Shown here: piece by piece, positions 47,458-56,476 of the stretch
Position numbering within the stretch: position 1 is the stretch's first letter
Layout of the letters: each line of letters opens with the position of its first letter
Source of the DNA: Paenibacillus sp. FSL K6-1330
GTDB taxonomy: Bacteria; Bacillota; Bacilli; Paenibacillales; Paenibacillaceae
Length of the DNA: 64,000 nt
Reading direction: 5' to 3'
Assembly (NCBI RefSeq): GCF_037976825.1
Contig: NZ_CP150269.1
Coordinates: 1,928,501 to 1,992,500 of the forward strand
Notes under the pieces: model-generated
What the model was told of the DNA's origin: nothing
What the model saw: the letters and a program-made list of their open reading frames with translations, nothing else
Database searches by the model: none
Translations under genes and position numbers: made by a program

Positions 47458-48313
47458 GTTTAAGGGAACGGTATTGTCGCTGCATCCTCTCTTTGTTATT
47501 GTCATGCTGGCCTCTGTATTCACCGGTCGCTTTTTAGAATTGCTGACCCTGTTTATTATCGTGTTTATTCATGAATTGGGACACGCCGCCGCAGCGGCAG
47601 CGATGGGGTTCAAGGTACGAGCCATTCAGATGCTGCCGTTCGGCGGCGTTGCTGTCATTGAAGATGACGGCAGAATGACCGCGATGAAGGAAATCATCAT
47701 TGCGCTTGCAGGTCCGCTGCAAAATGTCATCATGATTGGAATTACCCTGGTGTGTAGATGGGCGGGGTGGGGAGACGAGCAGCTGTTATCTTATATCATT
47801 CAGGGGAATCTCATCATTGCGCTGTTTAACCTTCTCCCGATTCTGCCACTGGATGGCGGCAAAGTGCTGCAAGCACTCATGAGCCTGCTCGCCCCATATC
47901 ATGCGACCTTGCTGTGGGCTTCCCGCGCCGGCATTTTGTGCAGCTTGATCATGATCGGATACGGCTTGCAGCCGTTATTCTCCGGCGGCGGTATCCGTTT
48001 AAATGTGCTGATGATCGGTCTCTTTTTAGCGTATTCCAATTTTGAAGACTATCGGAATGTGCATTACCGGTTCTTACGATTTTTGGTTAATCGGAGCGGG
48101 ATTTATGAACGGAATTTGGACGGACTCGGTCCTGCCCAGCCAATCGTTGCAGATTCTTCGAAACCTTTAGATGATATCATGCGTCTATTTAAACGAGAGA
48201 AGTATCATCTCATTTATGTCATGAGCGGACGAGGCAGCCTGCTTGCCGTCGTTCCGGAGCAGCATGTGATCTCTTCTTATTTTGCATCAAATGGTCCGCC
48301 CTGGTATGCGTAA
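47450..48313 (+). CDS. spoIVFB: Stage IV sporulation protein FB, site-2 protease
   Basis: This 287-residue intramembrane M50 metalloprotease processes pro-sigma-K in the mother cell. The zinc motif HELGH has His41, Glu42 and His45, and the third ligand is Asp135 in PILPLDGGK. About six membrane helices are followed by a C-terminal CBS-like domain (KPLDDIMRLFKREKYHLIYV). The start is TTG 47450 inside the end of spoIVFA, implying coupled synthesis of inhibitor and protease. Confidence 0.95.
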   Translation: MIKFKGTVLSLHPLFVIVMLASVFTGRFLELLTLFIIVFIHELGHAAAAAAMGFKVRAIQMLPFGGVAVIEDDGRMTAMKEIIIALAGPLQNVIMIGITLVCRWAGWGDEQLLSYIIQGNLIIALFNLLPILPLDGGKVLQALMSLLAPYHATLLWASRAGILCSLIMIGYGLQPLFSGGGIRLNVLMIGLFLAYSNFEDYRNVHYRFLRFLVNRSGIYERNLDGLGPAQPIVADSSKPLDDIMRLFKREKYHLIYVMSGRGSLLAVVPEQHVISSYFASNGPPWYA

Positions 48314-48353
48314 ATCGTAAACACCATGAGGAAGACGCAGGGCGGGCCATGAT
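48292..48353 (+). terminator. Long-loop hairpin spanning the spoIVFB stop
   Basis: TGGTCCGCCCTG (48292-48303) pairs with CAGGGCGGGCCA (48338-48349) over 12 bp including one G-U. The 34-nt loop contains the stop codon. The T tract is weak, so a terminator role is uncertain. Confidence 0.35.
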
Positions 48354-48431
48354 TCTTTATCCATTCATATCATCTGAAATTGTGTTAGGATAAAAAAATA
48401 GAATATCGTCTTCCATTTGAGGGGTGAAGCC

Positions 48432-49667
48432 ATGAGGCAAATGATAGTTCATTGTGAACATGAGACCATTCAGATGGCCCTCATCGAAGATGGGAGGTTA
48501 GCAGAATTCGCCGTTGAGCGGAGTCGTGAGGAAAGTGTAGTCGGTAGTTTTTATAAGGGCAGGGTTGTTAATGTGCTGCCGGGCATGCAGGCGGCTTTTG
48601 TAGATATCGGGCTGAAGAAGAATGCATTTCTATATATTGATGATGTGCTCCATCCTCATTTAGAGAAGCAGCCCAAGCAGAAGCCGTCCATATCGGAGCT
48701 GCTAACAGTTGGCCAGGAATTGATCGTGCAGGTGATGAAGGAACCGAGAGGTGGCAAGGGGGCGCGGGTCACTACCCATTTCTCGCTTCCTGGTAGATGC
48801 ATGGTGTACATGCCTACTGCGGATTATGTTGCCGTCTCCAAGAAAATTGGACGTGATGCGGAAAGAGCAAGGCTCAAGAGTATCGGAGATCAGCTCCGCA
48901 CAGACGAAGAGGGGATCATTATCCGCACGGTATCGGAGGACGAGCCTTTAGAATTTCTTAAGGGAGATCTTGAGTATCTGCGAAAAGAATGGGCGCGAAT
49001 TCTCGACAAGGGCGAATCTTCTCCTGCTCCGACGCTTCTTCATCGCGATTTAGGTATGCTGCAGCGTTTTCTCCGCGATGCCTTTGATCCGCTTCATGAC
49101 GAACTTGTGATCGACAGCAAGCTCAAAGGCGAGGAAACCAAGAGCTATCTGAGGGAAACCGTTCCTGGTATAGAGCCAAAGGTTACATATTATTCGGAAG
49201 GAAGTCCGATTTTTCATGCTTATGGGTTGGACGAGCAGATGAGAGCTGGCTTTGCAAGGAAAATCACGCTTCCCGAGGGTGTAACCATCGTTGTAGATCA
49301 GACGGAGGCCATGACCATCATGGACGTGAATACAGCCAAATATATCGGTGGCGATAATTTCGAGGAAACGGTGCTGAAGACAAATCTTATGGCGGCGCAG
49401 CAGATTGCAAGAATCTTGCGGCTCTGGGATATCGGAGGCATTATCATCGTTGATTTCATCGATATGGATCGTGAAGAGTATCGGGAGCAGGTTGTTTCTG
49501 CCATGGAGGCTGTGATGCGCAAGGACCGTGCCAAGAGCTTTGTGGTGGGTTGGACCAGGCTGGGACTGCTGGAAATGACCCGCAAAAAAGCTAGAGAAAG
49601 CTCTTCGCTCCCATTTGCCAAGCCCTGCGGGGCTTGTGGGGGCAGAGGCGTTGTTATCGAACAATGA
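48432..49667 (+). CDS. rng: Ribonuclease G/E family endoribonuclease
   Basis: The 411-residue RNase E/G catalytic core includes an S1 domain with GSFYKGRVVNVLPGMQAAFVDIGLKKNAFLY (residues about 37-67), the DNase I-like domain with MTIMDVNTAKY and IIIVDFIDMD (catalytic Asp), and a terminal CGACGG that may be the zinc-link cysteines. There is no long C-terminal scaffold, so it is RNase G-like. B. subtilis lacks this family, having RNase Y instead. ATG 48432 has GGGGTGAAG upstream. The gene precedes rplU. Confidence 0.95.
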   Translation: MRQMIVHCEHETIQMALIEDGRLAEFAVERSREESVVGSFYKGRVVNVLPGMQAAFVDIGLKKNAFLYIDDVLHPHLEKQPKQKPSISELLTVGQELIVQVMKEPRGGKGARVTTHFSLPGRCMVYMPTADYVAVSKKIGRDAERARLKSIGDQLRTDEEGIIIRTVSEDEPLEFLKGDLEYLRKEWARILDKGESSPAPTLLHRDLGMLQRFLRDAFDPLHDELVIDSKLKGEETKSYLRETVPGIEPKVTYYSEGSPIFHAYGLDEQMRAGFARKITLPEGVTIVVDQTEAMTIMDVNTAKYIGGDNFEETVLKTNLMAAQQIARILRLWDIGGIIIVDFIDMDREEYREQVVSAMEAVMRKDRAKSFVVGWTRLGLLEMTRKKARESSSLPFAKPCGACGGRGVVIEQ

Positions 49668-49669
49668 TG

Positions 49670-49698
49670 TTGACGGTGAACATGGGATATGATATTAT
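49670..49698 (+). promoter_or_regulatory. Sigma-A promoter of rplU-prp-rpmA
   Basis: TTGACG (49670-49675), exactly 17 bp, TATTAT (49693-49698), starting just after the rng stop. Confidence 0.75.
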
Positions 49699-49721
49699 CA
49701 TTGGGTATGTGTCTAGTGATG

Positions 49722-49825
49722 AATTGCTGCACATGCTGTAACCGCTCCGGTTGGGTTAGCAAGGACGTTCCTGCTTAGGACGGACACCTTAAACTAGGCG
49801 AGTCTGAGACATAGGGAGGTGCAAG
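49722..49825 (+). ncRNA. Probable ribosomal protein L21 leader
   Basis: The 5' UTR of rplU contains paired segments, including GTTCCTGCTTAGGACGGAC (about 49769-49787) and CCGCTCCGG (about 49742-49750). In B. subtilis an L21 leader RNA regulates the rplU operon, and the position fits. I have not matched the consensus base by base. Confidence 0.5.
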
Positions 49826-49828
49826 CAA

Positions 49829-50140
49829 ATGTACGCTATTATCGAAACAGGTGGTAAACAATACAAAGTTCAAGAGGGCGACGTATTGTTCATCGAGAAG
49901 CTGACTGCAGGTGACGGCGAGAGCGTGACTTTCGACCGTGTACTGGCCGTATCCAAAGAGGACGGTTTGGTAGCAGGTACGCCGGTTGTTTCCGGTGCAA
50001 CTGTAACTGCGAAGGTAGAGAAGCACGGTAAAGGCCGTAAGGTCGTTGTATACAAATACAAGCCGAAGAAGAACTACCACAAGAAGCAAGGTCATCGTCA
50101 ACCTTACACTAAAGTAACCATCGAGAAAATCCAAGCGTAA
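49829..50140 (+). CDS. rplU: 50S ribosomal protein L21
   Basis: A 103-residue ribosomal protein beginning [18 protein letters not shown], the L21 signature, with the basic C-terminal [22 protein letters not shown] that binds 23S rRNA. GGGAGGTG lies upstream. Codon bias is strong. First gene of the rplU-prp-rpmA operon. Confidence 0.98.
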   Translation: MYAIIETGGKQYKVQEGDVLFIEKLTAGDGESVTFDRVLAVSKEDGLVAGTPVVSGATVTAKVEKHGKGRKVVVYKYKPKKNYHKKQGHRQPYTKVTIEKIQA

Positions 50141-50153
50141 GTAGGTGCGGTAA

Positions 50154-50486
50154 TTGATTACTGTACAAGTACTGCGCGGGGGAGATGGACGGATCCATAG
50201 CTTCAAGGTTACGGGGCACGCGGGATATGCCAATCCTGGAGAAGATATTGTATGTGCTGGAGTTTCCAGCATTACAGTGGGAACGGTCAATTCCATTGAA
50301 GCGTTAACCGGAACTGTTATGGAGACCCGGATGAAGGGCGGCTTTCTTAGCGCGAATCTTCCGCCGACGGCAGACGATTCCGTCTCGGGACAAGTTCAAC
50401 TGCTTCTCGAATCCATGGTTGTTATGTTACAGGGAATTGCCGATTCATACGGCAAGTATATAAGAATACAAGAATTGACTACTTGA
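50154..50486 (+). CDS. prp: Ribosomal-processing cysteine protease Prp
   Basis: This 110-residue protease of Firmicutes (YsxB in B. subtilis) removes the N-terminal extension of L27. The catalytic dyad is visible: His22 in VTGHAGYA and Cys34 in [11 protein letters not shown]. It is encoded between rplU and its substrate gene rpmA. The start is TTG 50154 with AGGTGCGG upstream. The substrate's cleavage motif is intact in rpmA. Confidence 0.95.
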   Translation: MITVQVLRGGDGRIHSFKVTGHAGYANPGEDIVCAGVSSITVGTVNSIEALTGTVMETRMKGGFLSANLPPTADDSVSGQVQLLLESMVVMLQGIADSYGKYIRIQELTT

Positions 50487-50503
50487 AGAAGGAGGTAGAC
50501 AAC

Positions 50504-50815
50504 ATGTTGAAATTGGATCTTCAGTTATTCGCATCGAAAAAAGGTGTAGGTTCCACAAAGAACGGTCGCGATAGCGAATCGAAACGTCTTGGTGTGAAAC
50601 GTGCGGACGGTCAAGCAGTGACTGGCGGCAGCATCTTGGTTCGCCAACGCGGAACGAAAATTCATCCAGGCACGAACGTAGGTATCGGTAAAGACGATAC
50701 TTTGTTTGCGAAAGTTGACGGCGTTGTGAAATTTGAACGTTGGGGTCGTGATCGCAAGAAAGTGAGCGTCTACCCGGTTGATGTCGCTCCAGTAGCGGCT
50801 GCAGTAGAAGCTTAA
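50504..50815 (+). CDS. rpmA: 50S ribosomal protein L27 with cleavable extension
   Basis: A 103-residue protein. The first nine residues MLKLDLQLF and following A-S form the Prp cleavage site (before SKKGVG), which must be removed to expose the mature L27 N-terminus near the peptidyl transferase centre. [17 protein letters not shown] and [17 protein letters not shown] are family motifs. AAGGAGG lies upstream of ATG 50504. The earlier ATG at 50483 overlaps prp and has no site. Confidence 0.98.
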   Translation: MLKLDLQLFASKKGVGSTKNGRDSESKRLGVKRADGQAVTGGSILVRQRGTKIHPGTNVGIGKDDTLFAKVDGVVKFERWGRDRKKVSVYPVDVAPVAAAVEA

Positions 50816-50836
50816 TCGTTTCTTATGCTGCATACA

Positions 50837-50877
50837 GAAGAAGCCTTTCGGCATCGTTGCCGGGGCTTCTTTTTTTG
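50837..50877 (+). terminator. Terminator of the rplU operon
   Basis: Stem AGAAGCC...GGCA / TGCC...GGGCTTCT with bulges, followed by seven T. Confidence 0.85.
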
Positions 50878-50927
50878 TAAATTGCGTAAAGATCATCATC
50901 CAGGGGATGAACCGTCCTGAAAGTCTA

Positions 50928-50936
50928 TGATATACT
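50928..50936 (+). promoter_or_regulatory. Extended -10 promoter of spo0B
   Basis: TGATATACT lies 48 bp upstream of spo0B, without a good -35. Confidence 0.5.
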
Positions 50937-50984
50937 GGGATTTGGTGAATGTAACCAATTGCTGTTGAAAGACGAGGAGAAGCG

Positions 50985-51725
50985 ATGAAATCCTGGAAAT
51001 GGATAGCAGCTGGGGCGGGGTTAACCTCCGTAATACCCGTAGCATGGATGGTATGGAAACCGACTTTGGCTGCAGGAGCAGTGTTGACGGTTTGGGCTGT
51101 CACTGCGTCTGTCTGCGGTGCATGGCTTGTCCGAAAATCGGACGAGCGTAGACAGCAAGCCATCGTTCGGAATATGGAGTCGACGGCGATTCAGATGCTG
51201 AATCACCATCGTCATGATTGGATGAATGAGCTTCAAATTTTGTACGGCTACATTCAACTTGGAAAGCTTGATAAAACAGTGGGTTCTGTGGAAAGAATAA
51301 AGGACAGGATGGCGACGGAGAGCAGAATCTCTAAGCTAGGCATTCCTTCGCTGGTTTTTTATTTACATTCATACCGTACGTACAGCAACAATCTGCAGCT
51401 CGACGTTGAAGTTGTGGACCAGGTACAACTGGAAGACAAAGTATCGCCACAAACGGCGGAGTCTTTTACCGAAGCAATCATTCAAACGGTGAGAGCTTTT
51501 CAATTGAGCGGAAAAGCGTCCTGGGGGGATACCCGGCAATTAACATTAACATTTATGCAGCAAGAACAAGAGCTGATGGTATGGGCACAAGGAGAAGGAT
51601 CCTTTGGTGACCCGGACAGCTTGAAGCTTCAGATTGAACAATCCGTAAAAGGCGAAGGCATTCGGGTGGAGCAGACGGAGCCGGGGGAGACCTCGTATCG
51701 TTTGTATTTGCCGTTTGTGACTTGA
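50985..51725 (+). CDS. spo0B: Sporulation phosphotransferase Spo0B with N-terminal membrane hairpin
   Basis: The phosphorelay protein passes phosphate from Spo0F to Spo0A. The phosphorylatable histidine is His77 in [19 protein letters not shown], aligned to His30 of B. subtilis Spo0B (RHDWMN). A degenerate ATPase-like C-terminal domain follows. The 246-residue protein has about 45 extra N-terminal residues containing two hydrophobic segments (residues about 5-20 and 24-45). It is therefore predicted to be membrane-bound, unlike the 192-residue soluble B. subtilis protein. GAGGAGAAG precedes ATG 50985. obg follows after 13 bp, as in B. subtilis. Confidence 0.93.
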   Translation: MKSWKWIAAGAGLTSVIPVAWMVWKPTLAAGAVLTVWAVTASVCGAWLVRKSDERRQQAIVRNMESTAIQMLNHHRHDWMNELQILYGYIQLGKLDKTVGSVERIKDRMATESRISKLGIPSLVFYLHSYRTYSNNLQLDVEVVDQVQLEDKVSPQTAESFTEAIIQTVRAFQLSGKASWGDTRQLTLTFMQQEQELMVWAQGEGSFGDPDSLKLQIEQSVKGEGIRVEQTEPGETSYRLYLPFVT

Positions 51726-51738
51726 GGAAGGTGATTTC

Positions 51739-53049
51739 ATGTTTGTAGATAAGGCAAAAGTATATGTAAAAGGCGGAGACGGCGGAGATGGTCTCATTGC
51801 GTTCCGTCGAGAGAAATACGTTCCTGAAGGCGGACCTGCCGGCGGTGACGGCGGTAAGGGCGGCGACGTGATTTTCCGGGTGGACGAAGGACTGCGCACG
51901 TTGATGGATTTCCGTTACCAGAAGCATTTTAAGGCCAAGCGCGGGGAAAAAGGCCGCAATAAAAGTCAGCATGGCGCCAATGCGGATAGCATGATTGTCC
52001 GTATCCCGCCGGGTACCATCTTAATGGATGACGATACCGGTGAGGTGATTGGAGATTTGACCCGACACGGTCAGCAGGTTGTTGTTGCCAGAGGAGGCCG
52101 TGGAGGGCGTGGAAATATCCGCTTTGCTACGCCGAACAATCCGGCGCCTGAACTTGCCGAGAACGGTGAGGAAGGCGAAGAGCGTTACGTAACCCTGGAA
52201 CTTAAAGTGATGGCTGATGTAGGTCTCGTCGGGTTCCCTAGCGTAGGCAAATCAACCTTGTTATCCGTTGTATCTGCGGCTCAGCCGAAGATCGGCGCAT
52301 ACCACTTTACGACCATAACACCGAATTTGGGAATGGTTGAGGTTGGAGACGGTCGCAATTTCGTAATGGCTGACTTGCCTGGTCTGATTGAGGGTGCTCA
52401 TGAAGGCGTGGGACTTGGTCACGAATTCCTCCGGCACGTGGAAAGAACACGCGTCATTATCCATGTTGTGGATATGGCAGGCACGGAAGGAAGGGATCCG
52501 TTTGAGGACTGGGAAAAAATCAATGATGAAATCAGGCTTTACAACCCGGTTCTGGTCGATCGGCCGCAAATCGTAGCCGCTAATAAAATGGATATGCCGG
52601 AGGCGGAAGAGTATTTGGCAGCCTTTAAAGAGAAGGTGAAGGAAATCCGTCCGGACATCGAGGTCATGCCGATTTCCTCGCTGACCCGACAAGGTATCCA
52701 GGAACTTCTTTATCGCACGATCGATGTGCTCGAAAGTATTCCGGATGAGCCAGCGATTGAAGAAGTATCCGAGGTTTCCGAGCGTAAGGTGTATAAATTC
52801 AAAGCGCAAAACGACAACTCCTTCACCGTCACTAGGGATAATGAGATGTATGTGGTGCATAGCGAGCGAATTGAGCGGATGCTGAAACGGATGCAGATGA
52901 ATTCACATGATGCGATTCTGAAGCTTGCAAGAACCATGCGTCATATGGGCGTTGATGAAGAACTCCGGAAACGGGGCGCGACAGAAGGCACCATTGTACG
53001 GATTGGCGATTTCGAATTCGAATTTGTTGAAGGCAGCAGCTACTATTAA
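51739..53049 (+). CDS. obgE: Obg/CgtA family GTPase
   Basis: The 436-residue ribosome- and stress-associated GTPase has the glycine-rich N-terminal Obg fold ([20 protein letters not shown], residues about 7-26). The G domain has G1 GFPSVGKST at 165-173 and G3 DLPGLIEGA. The C-terminal OCT domain (about 355-430) is kept. It is essential in B. subtilis and needed for sporulation initiation. GAGGAAGGTG lies upstream. A terminator follows at 53075. Confidence 0.98.
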   Translation: MFVDKAKVYVKGGDGGDGLIAFRREKYVPEGGPAGGDGGKGGDVIFRVDEGLRTLMDFRYQKHFKAKRGEKGRNKSQHGANADSMIVRIPPGTILMDDDTGEVIGDLTRHGQQVVVARGGRGGRGNIRFATPNNPAPELAENGEEGEERYVTLELKVMADVGLVGFPSVGKSTLLSVVSAAQPKIGAYHFTTITPNLGMVEVGDGRNFVMADLPGLIEGAHEGVGLGHEFLRHVERTRVIIHVVDMAGTEGRDPFEDWEKINDEIRLYNPVLVDRPQIVAANKMDMPEAEEYLAAFKEKVKEIRPDIEVMPISSLTRQGIQELLYRTIDVLESIPDEPAIEEVSEVSERKVYKFKAQNDNSFTVTRDNEMYVVHSERIERMLKRMQMNSHDAILKLARTMRHMGVDEELRKRGATEGTIVRIGDFEFEFVEGSSYY

Positions 53050-53074
53050 TGCGTAAAAAGTACGTTTTGAAGAA

Positions 53075-53121
53075 AAATACCGCAAAGTCTGTATAACAGC
53101 AGGCTTGGCGGTATTTTTTTT
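53075..53121 (+). terminator. Terminator of spo0B-obg
   Basis: Stem AAATACCGCaAAG / CTTgGCGGTATTT with further pairing inside and eight T. Confidence 0.85.
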
Positions 53122-53336
53122 ATGAACGAACTTGTATCTCTATGAATCGATAACTCGTAAACATGAACAGTGATTTATGGCATCTGCCTGTGAAACTGTT
53201 TCGATATGTCTTTTTCCATTTAGGTTTCCAAATTTTGCATCCACATATCGGGTAAATCGTATACAATAGTAGTACAATAGTCCTTTTCCATAGACAATCA
53301 GGATGGAAGGAACGGCGTAAAAAGGAGAGTAGAACT

Positions 53337-54644
53337 ATGGCGATTATTGAAGTTGTAAAATACGAAGGGCCGCCGGATGTGTTTGCATGGCGTTATCCGA
53401 ATCAGGAGTTAGGGACTTGGACCCAGCTCATTGTTCATGAGACACAGGAGGCAATCCTGTATAAGGGCGGTCAGGCCCTGGACTCCTTCTCAGCGGGGCG
53501 GCATACGCTGAGTACAGCGAATATACCGATTTTATCCAATGTGATCAATCTTCCATTCGGTGGGAAGTCTCCCTTTACGGCAGAAGTCTGGTTTGTGAAT
53601 AAACTTCGTTCACTGGACGTCAAATGGGGGACCAACTCGCCGATCCAGCTGCAAGATCCGAAATACAATATTATCGTATCGGTCCGGGCTTTTGGCCAAT
53701 TCGGCGTACAGATCAGCGATCCGCGAAAGTTTCTGGCGACCATGGTCGGTACGCTGCAAACTTTTGACCAGGGCACCCTGATTAAATATTATCGCGGCGT
53801 ACTGATGTCCAATATTACGGAAATCATATCCTCCTATATCGTTCGCAAAAAAATCAGCGTTGTGGAGATCAATGCTTACATAGCGGAAATATCGAAGCAT
53901 ATCATGGAAGCGATTGCGCCTTCATTTGAAGAGATAGGGATCACTCTGCTGAATTTCTATGTAGATTCCATCAACATACCGGAGAATGACCCTGCAGCTG
54001 TTCGAATCAAGGAGGCGCTAGCGAAGAAAGCGGAGATGGACATCATCGGATATACCTATCATCAGGAAAGAACCTTTAATACGCTTGAGGGGGCAGCGAA
54101 GAATCCCGGCAGCCCGGCAGCGGTCATGGGGACCGGGCTGGGCATGGGACTTGGGATGGTCGGCCCGATGTACGAGACCGCCCGGCATATGTTTGAGAGT
54201 TCAACGGAACTAGAGAAGGATGATATGCCAATCAACCAGAAGGCATGTACCAAGTGCGGAACACGGAACGGGGAAGAAGCCCGATTCTGTTCGGGATGCG
54301 GCCAATCGCTTCAGGCGCAAGCCGAGCAAGAGCCAGCGAAAACCGTCCGGTGCAACGATTGCGGGCAGCCTCTACCTCCGAATGCCAAGTTTTGTCTTCA
54401 CTGCGGAGACCCTTACCATGCATGCCCTAAGTGTGGTCATGACCATCCTGCCGGTGCTGTTGAATGTCCGGAGTGCGGTGCACCGCTGCCTATGCCTTGC
54501 CGGGCATGCGGTGAATTGGTGGATGCGGAAGCCAAGTTTTGCCCGCACTGCGGGTCGAGCCATGAACTTACATGTCCTGGGTGTCATCATGAGATCAAAC
54601 CGGGCCAGAAGTTCTGCATGGAGTGCGGTCATAAATTGATGTGA
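53337..54644 (+). CDS. SPFH-domain protein with five C-terminal zinc ribbons
   Basis: The 435-residue protein begins MAIIEVVKYEGPPDVFAWRY. Residues about 30-250 read as an SPFH (stomatin/flotillin-like) domain of the YdjI or 'virion core protein-like' group, without an N-terminal membrane helix. A Gly/Met-rich linker (about 265-285, GTGLGMGLGMVGPM) follows. Residues 304-435 contain five Cys-x2-Cys...Cys-x2-Cys zinc ribbons in tandem: CTKCG/CSGCG, CNDCG/CLHCG, CPKCG/CPECG, CRACG/CPHCG and CPGCH/CMECG. B. subtilis YdjI is encoded with pspA-type envelope-stress genes. Here the partners are the next two genes. An AAAGGAGAG site precedes ATG 53337. Molecular role unknown. Confidence 0.88.
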   Translation: MAIIEVVKYEGPPDVFAWRYPNQELGTWTQLIVHETQEAILYKGGQALDSFSAGRHTLSTANIPILSNVINLPFGGKSPFTAEVWFVNKLRSLDVKWGTNSPIQLQDPKYNIIVSVRAFGQFGVQISDPRKFLATMVGTLQTFDQGTLIKYYRGVLMSNITEIISSYIVRKKISVVEINAYIAEISKHIMEAIAPSFEEIGITLLNFYVDSINIPENDPAAVRIKEALAKKAEMDIIGYTYHQERTFNTLEGAAKNPGSPAAVMGTGLGMGLGMVGPMYETARHMFESSTELEKDDMPINQKACTKCGTRNGEEARFCSGCGQSLQAQAEQEPAKTVRCNDCGQPLPPNAKFCLHCGDPYHACPKCGHDHPAGAVECPECGAPLPMPCRACGELVDAEAKFCPHCGSSHELTCPGCHHEIKPGQKFCMECGHKLM

Positions 54645-54664
54645 AGTGAAAGCGGGGGAATAGA

Positions 54665-55423
54665 GTGAACACAAGGACCACAAGTCGAAACAGATTATGG
54701 CTGGCTGCCGTAGCGCTTCCGGTCGTAACCATCCTTCTGTTCGGATTGATCAGTGGGATCGTTCAGCTGAATGCTTGGATATCGGGCATAGCCCTCGGAT
54801 GCGCCGAGGCGGCCATTCTCGTATTTATCGGTTTTGTCATGCACCAGCGCAAAGCGGCTTCGTCAGGAGCACCCTTTCATATTGCTTCAGGCGTTATTAT
54901 AGGGATCTATACAATCTCCGTCTTGCTGGAGGTTATTCTGCTGGGATATTTATTTAAGCTGCCTGAATCTTCGTATTTGATGATTCATCTGATAACCTTC
55001 CTGGGGTTTTCGGTTGTTTTCGGACTGATAGCTTTGGCGGGAAAATATGCAGGAGCTCATGAACGGAAGGAAAGTGATCATCTTTCGGTTAAGAAAGAGA
55101 CGGTGGCTTGGATCGGGGGAATCCGGAGAAAACTAGGGGAGATGCCAGGAGAGAACATTCATTTGTTAGACCGGCAGATGGCCGAGCTTGAGGAAACGCT
55201 TCGGTATAGCGATCCAATCACACACACCTCATTATATGAAGTAGAGCATATGATCCAGCAAAAAATCGCGATGTTGGAGGACCAAGTGGCGCTGATCGGG
55301 GAGACACAAGCGGAACAACGTGATGAGCTGGTAGAGCAAACCGTTCACATCATCCGCGATATCCTTAGAACGGTACAGGATCGCAACACGGAACTTCTGA
55401 AAGCAAAGGCGGGATCAACCTAA
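54665..55423 (+). CDS. Uncharacterised membrane protein with C-terminal coiled coil
   Basis: The 252-residue protein has four probable membrane helices in the first half: about residues 12-30, 35-55, 70-95 and 100-122. A hydrophilic, helical cytoplasmic second half follows, with heptad-like stretches (LLDRQMAELEETLRYSD; VEHMIQQKIAMLEDQVALIG). I do not recognise the family. The start is GTG 54665 with GCGGGGGAA upstream. It follows the SPFH gene by 20 bp and precedes the next gene by 24 bp, so the three form one module. Confidence 0.8.
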   Translation: MNTRTTSRNRLWLAAVALPVVTILLFGLISGIVQLNAWISGIALGCAEAAILVFIGFVMHQRKAASSGAPFHIASGVIIGIYTISVLLEVILLGYLFKLPESSYLMIHLITFLGFSVVFGLIALAGKYAGAHERKESDHLSVKKETVAWIGGIRRKLGEMPGENIHLLDRQMAELEETLRYSDPITHTSLYEVEHMIQQKIAMLEDQVALIGETQAEQRDELVEQTVHIIRDILRTVQDRNTELLKAKAGST

Positions 55424-55447
55424 TGCAGATGATAGAGGGGATAGAAA

Positions 55448-56200
55448 ATGGAAGCTTCTGATCTCAAGCGCTTTAAACAGAAATTCACGACAGTGGATTA
55501 TTCTATTATTGCGGTGGCGGTTCTGTTTTTTCCGCTGGCCATTGTGCTGACAGCTGTTCGGGTCCTTGTCACCCATCGCCATAATCACTGTAAGGGACGA
55601 AACAATCGGCTCTTCGGGTGGGTTTTGGTCATCACCTATGGAATCTTTGAATTGCTTATGATTCTGGCGACTATTGATGATAAAGATGTCGATGGCCTCT
55701 ATTCGGCTTCCATCGTTTGGGGCGTTATTATACTGGTTCCAGCTATCATCATGCTGTTGATTGCCAAAAAAGAAGACAAGAAATTCAACAGTTTGCTGCA
55801 ATTTTATTCGAATGCCATTATGAAAAGAGGGCTCGTCGAGATTGAACATATCGCTCGTGAGGCAAGACAAACGCCGGCACATGCCGTCCGGGATATCACG
55901 TTCATGTTTGAACGGCGTATGCTGCCTAACGGAAAGCTCGACAATGGAGTCGTCATCATCCCGTCCTTGCAGAGGAGAACCCAATCCCCATTCCAAGGGG
56001 AATTTGTTTCGCACAATGGACAGAGAATGCAGTATTCACTGGGAGAAGCTGCGGCTGAACCAGCGCCATTAACCCGAAACGAAGCGACGCCCGATCCAGG
56101 ACCGAAGTCTGTGGAATGCCCGGGCTGCGGGGCAAGGTCGGTCGTGACGCATCTGGAGAAAAAAGAATGTGAGTATTGCGGTACGGTGATTGTGGCTTAG
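55448..56200 (+). CDS. Uncharacterised two-helix membrane protein with zinc ribbon
   Basis: The 250-residue protein has membrane helices at about residues 18-38 and 55-75, with a third at about 90-107. A cytoplasmic segment (about 115-165) resembles a small winged-helix-like unit (MKRGLVEIEHIAREARQTPA followed by RRMLPNGKLDN). A low-complexity linker leads to a C-terminal zinc ribbon CPGCGARSVV...CEYCG. Family not recognised. Shared zinc ribbons suggest function with the SPFH protein at 53337. GAGGGGATAG lies upstream of the ATG. Confidence 0.8.
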   Translation: MEASDLKRFKQKFTTVDYSIIAVAVLFFPLAIVLTAVRVLVTHRHNHCKGRNNRLFGWVLVITYGIFELLMILATIDDKDVDGLYSASIVWGVIILVPAIIMLLIAKKEDKKFNSLLQFYSNAIMKRGLVEIEHIAREARQTPAHAVRDITFMFERRMLPNGKLDNGVVIIPSLQRRTQSPFQGEFVSHNGQRMQYSLGEAAAEPAPLTRNEATPDPGPKSVECPGCGARSVVTHLEKKECEYCGTVIVA

Positions 56201-56405
56201 ATTTTACGCGGAGCGTTTGATCTCAAATCTTAAACATGGTTGTTTCATCGGCAGTTTCCGCATACCGGAGACTGCTTTTTCTTACGCATCATTTACAATT
56301 TTGACGTGAATATCGATGTGTTCCGAATCGAATTGCGTTATAGTATAGGCTATAGAGTTGACATAAGAAATATCGGGATATCTAAAAAAACTGGACACTT
56401 ATGTA

Positions 56406-56434
56406 TTGCCCTTACTTGGTATATCCAGTATAAT
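56406..56434 (+). promoter_or_regulatory. Sigma-A promoter of pheB and the downstream operon
   Basis: TTGCCC (56406-56411), 17 bp, perfect TATAAT (56429-56434). A second possible -35 (TTGACA, about 56357) lies further upstream. Confidence 0.65.
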
Positions 56435-56476
56435 GTCCACTATACGAATACAGTAGTCTTTGAGGAGAGGACGTTT

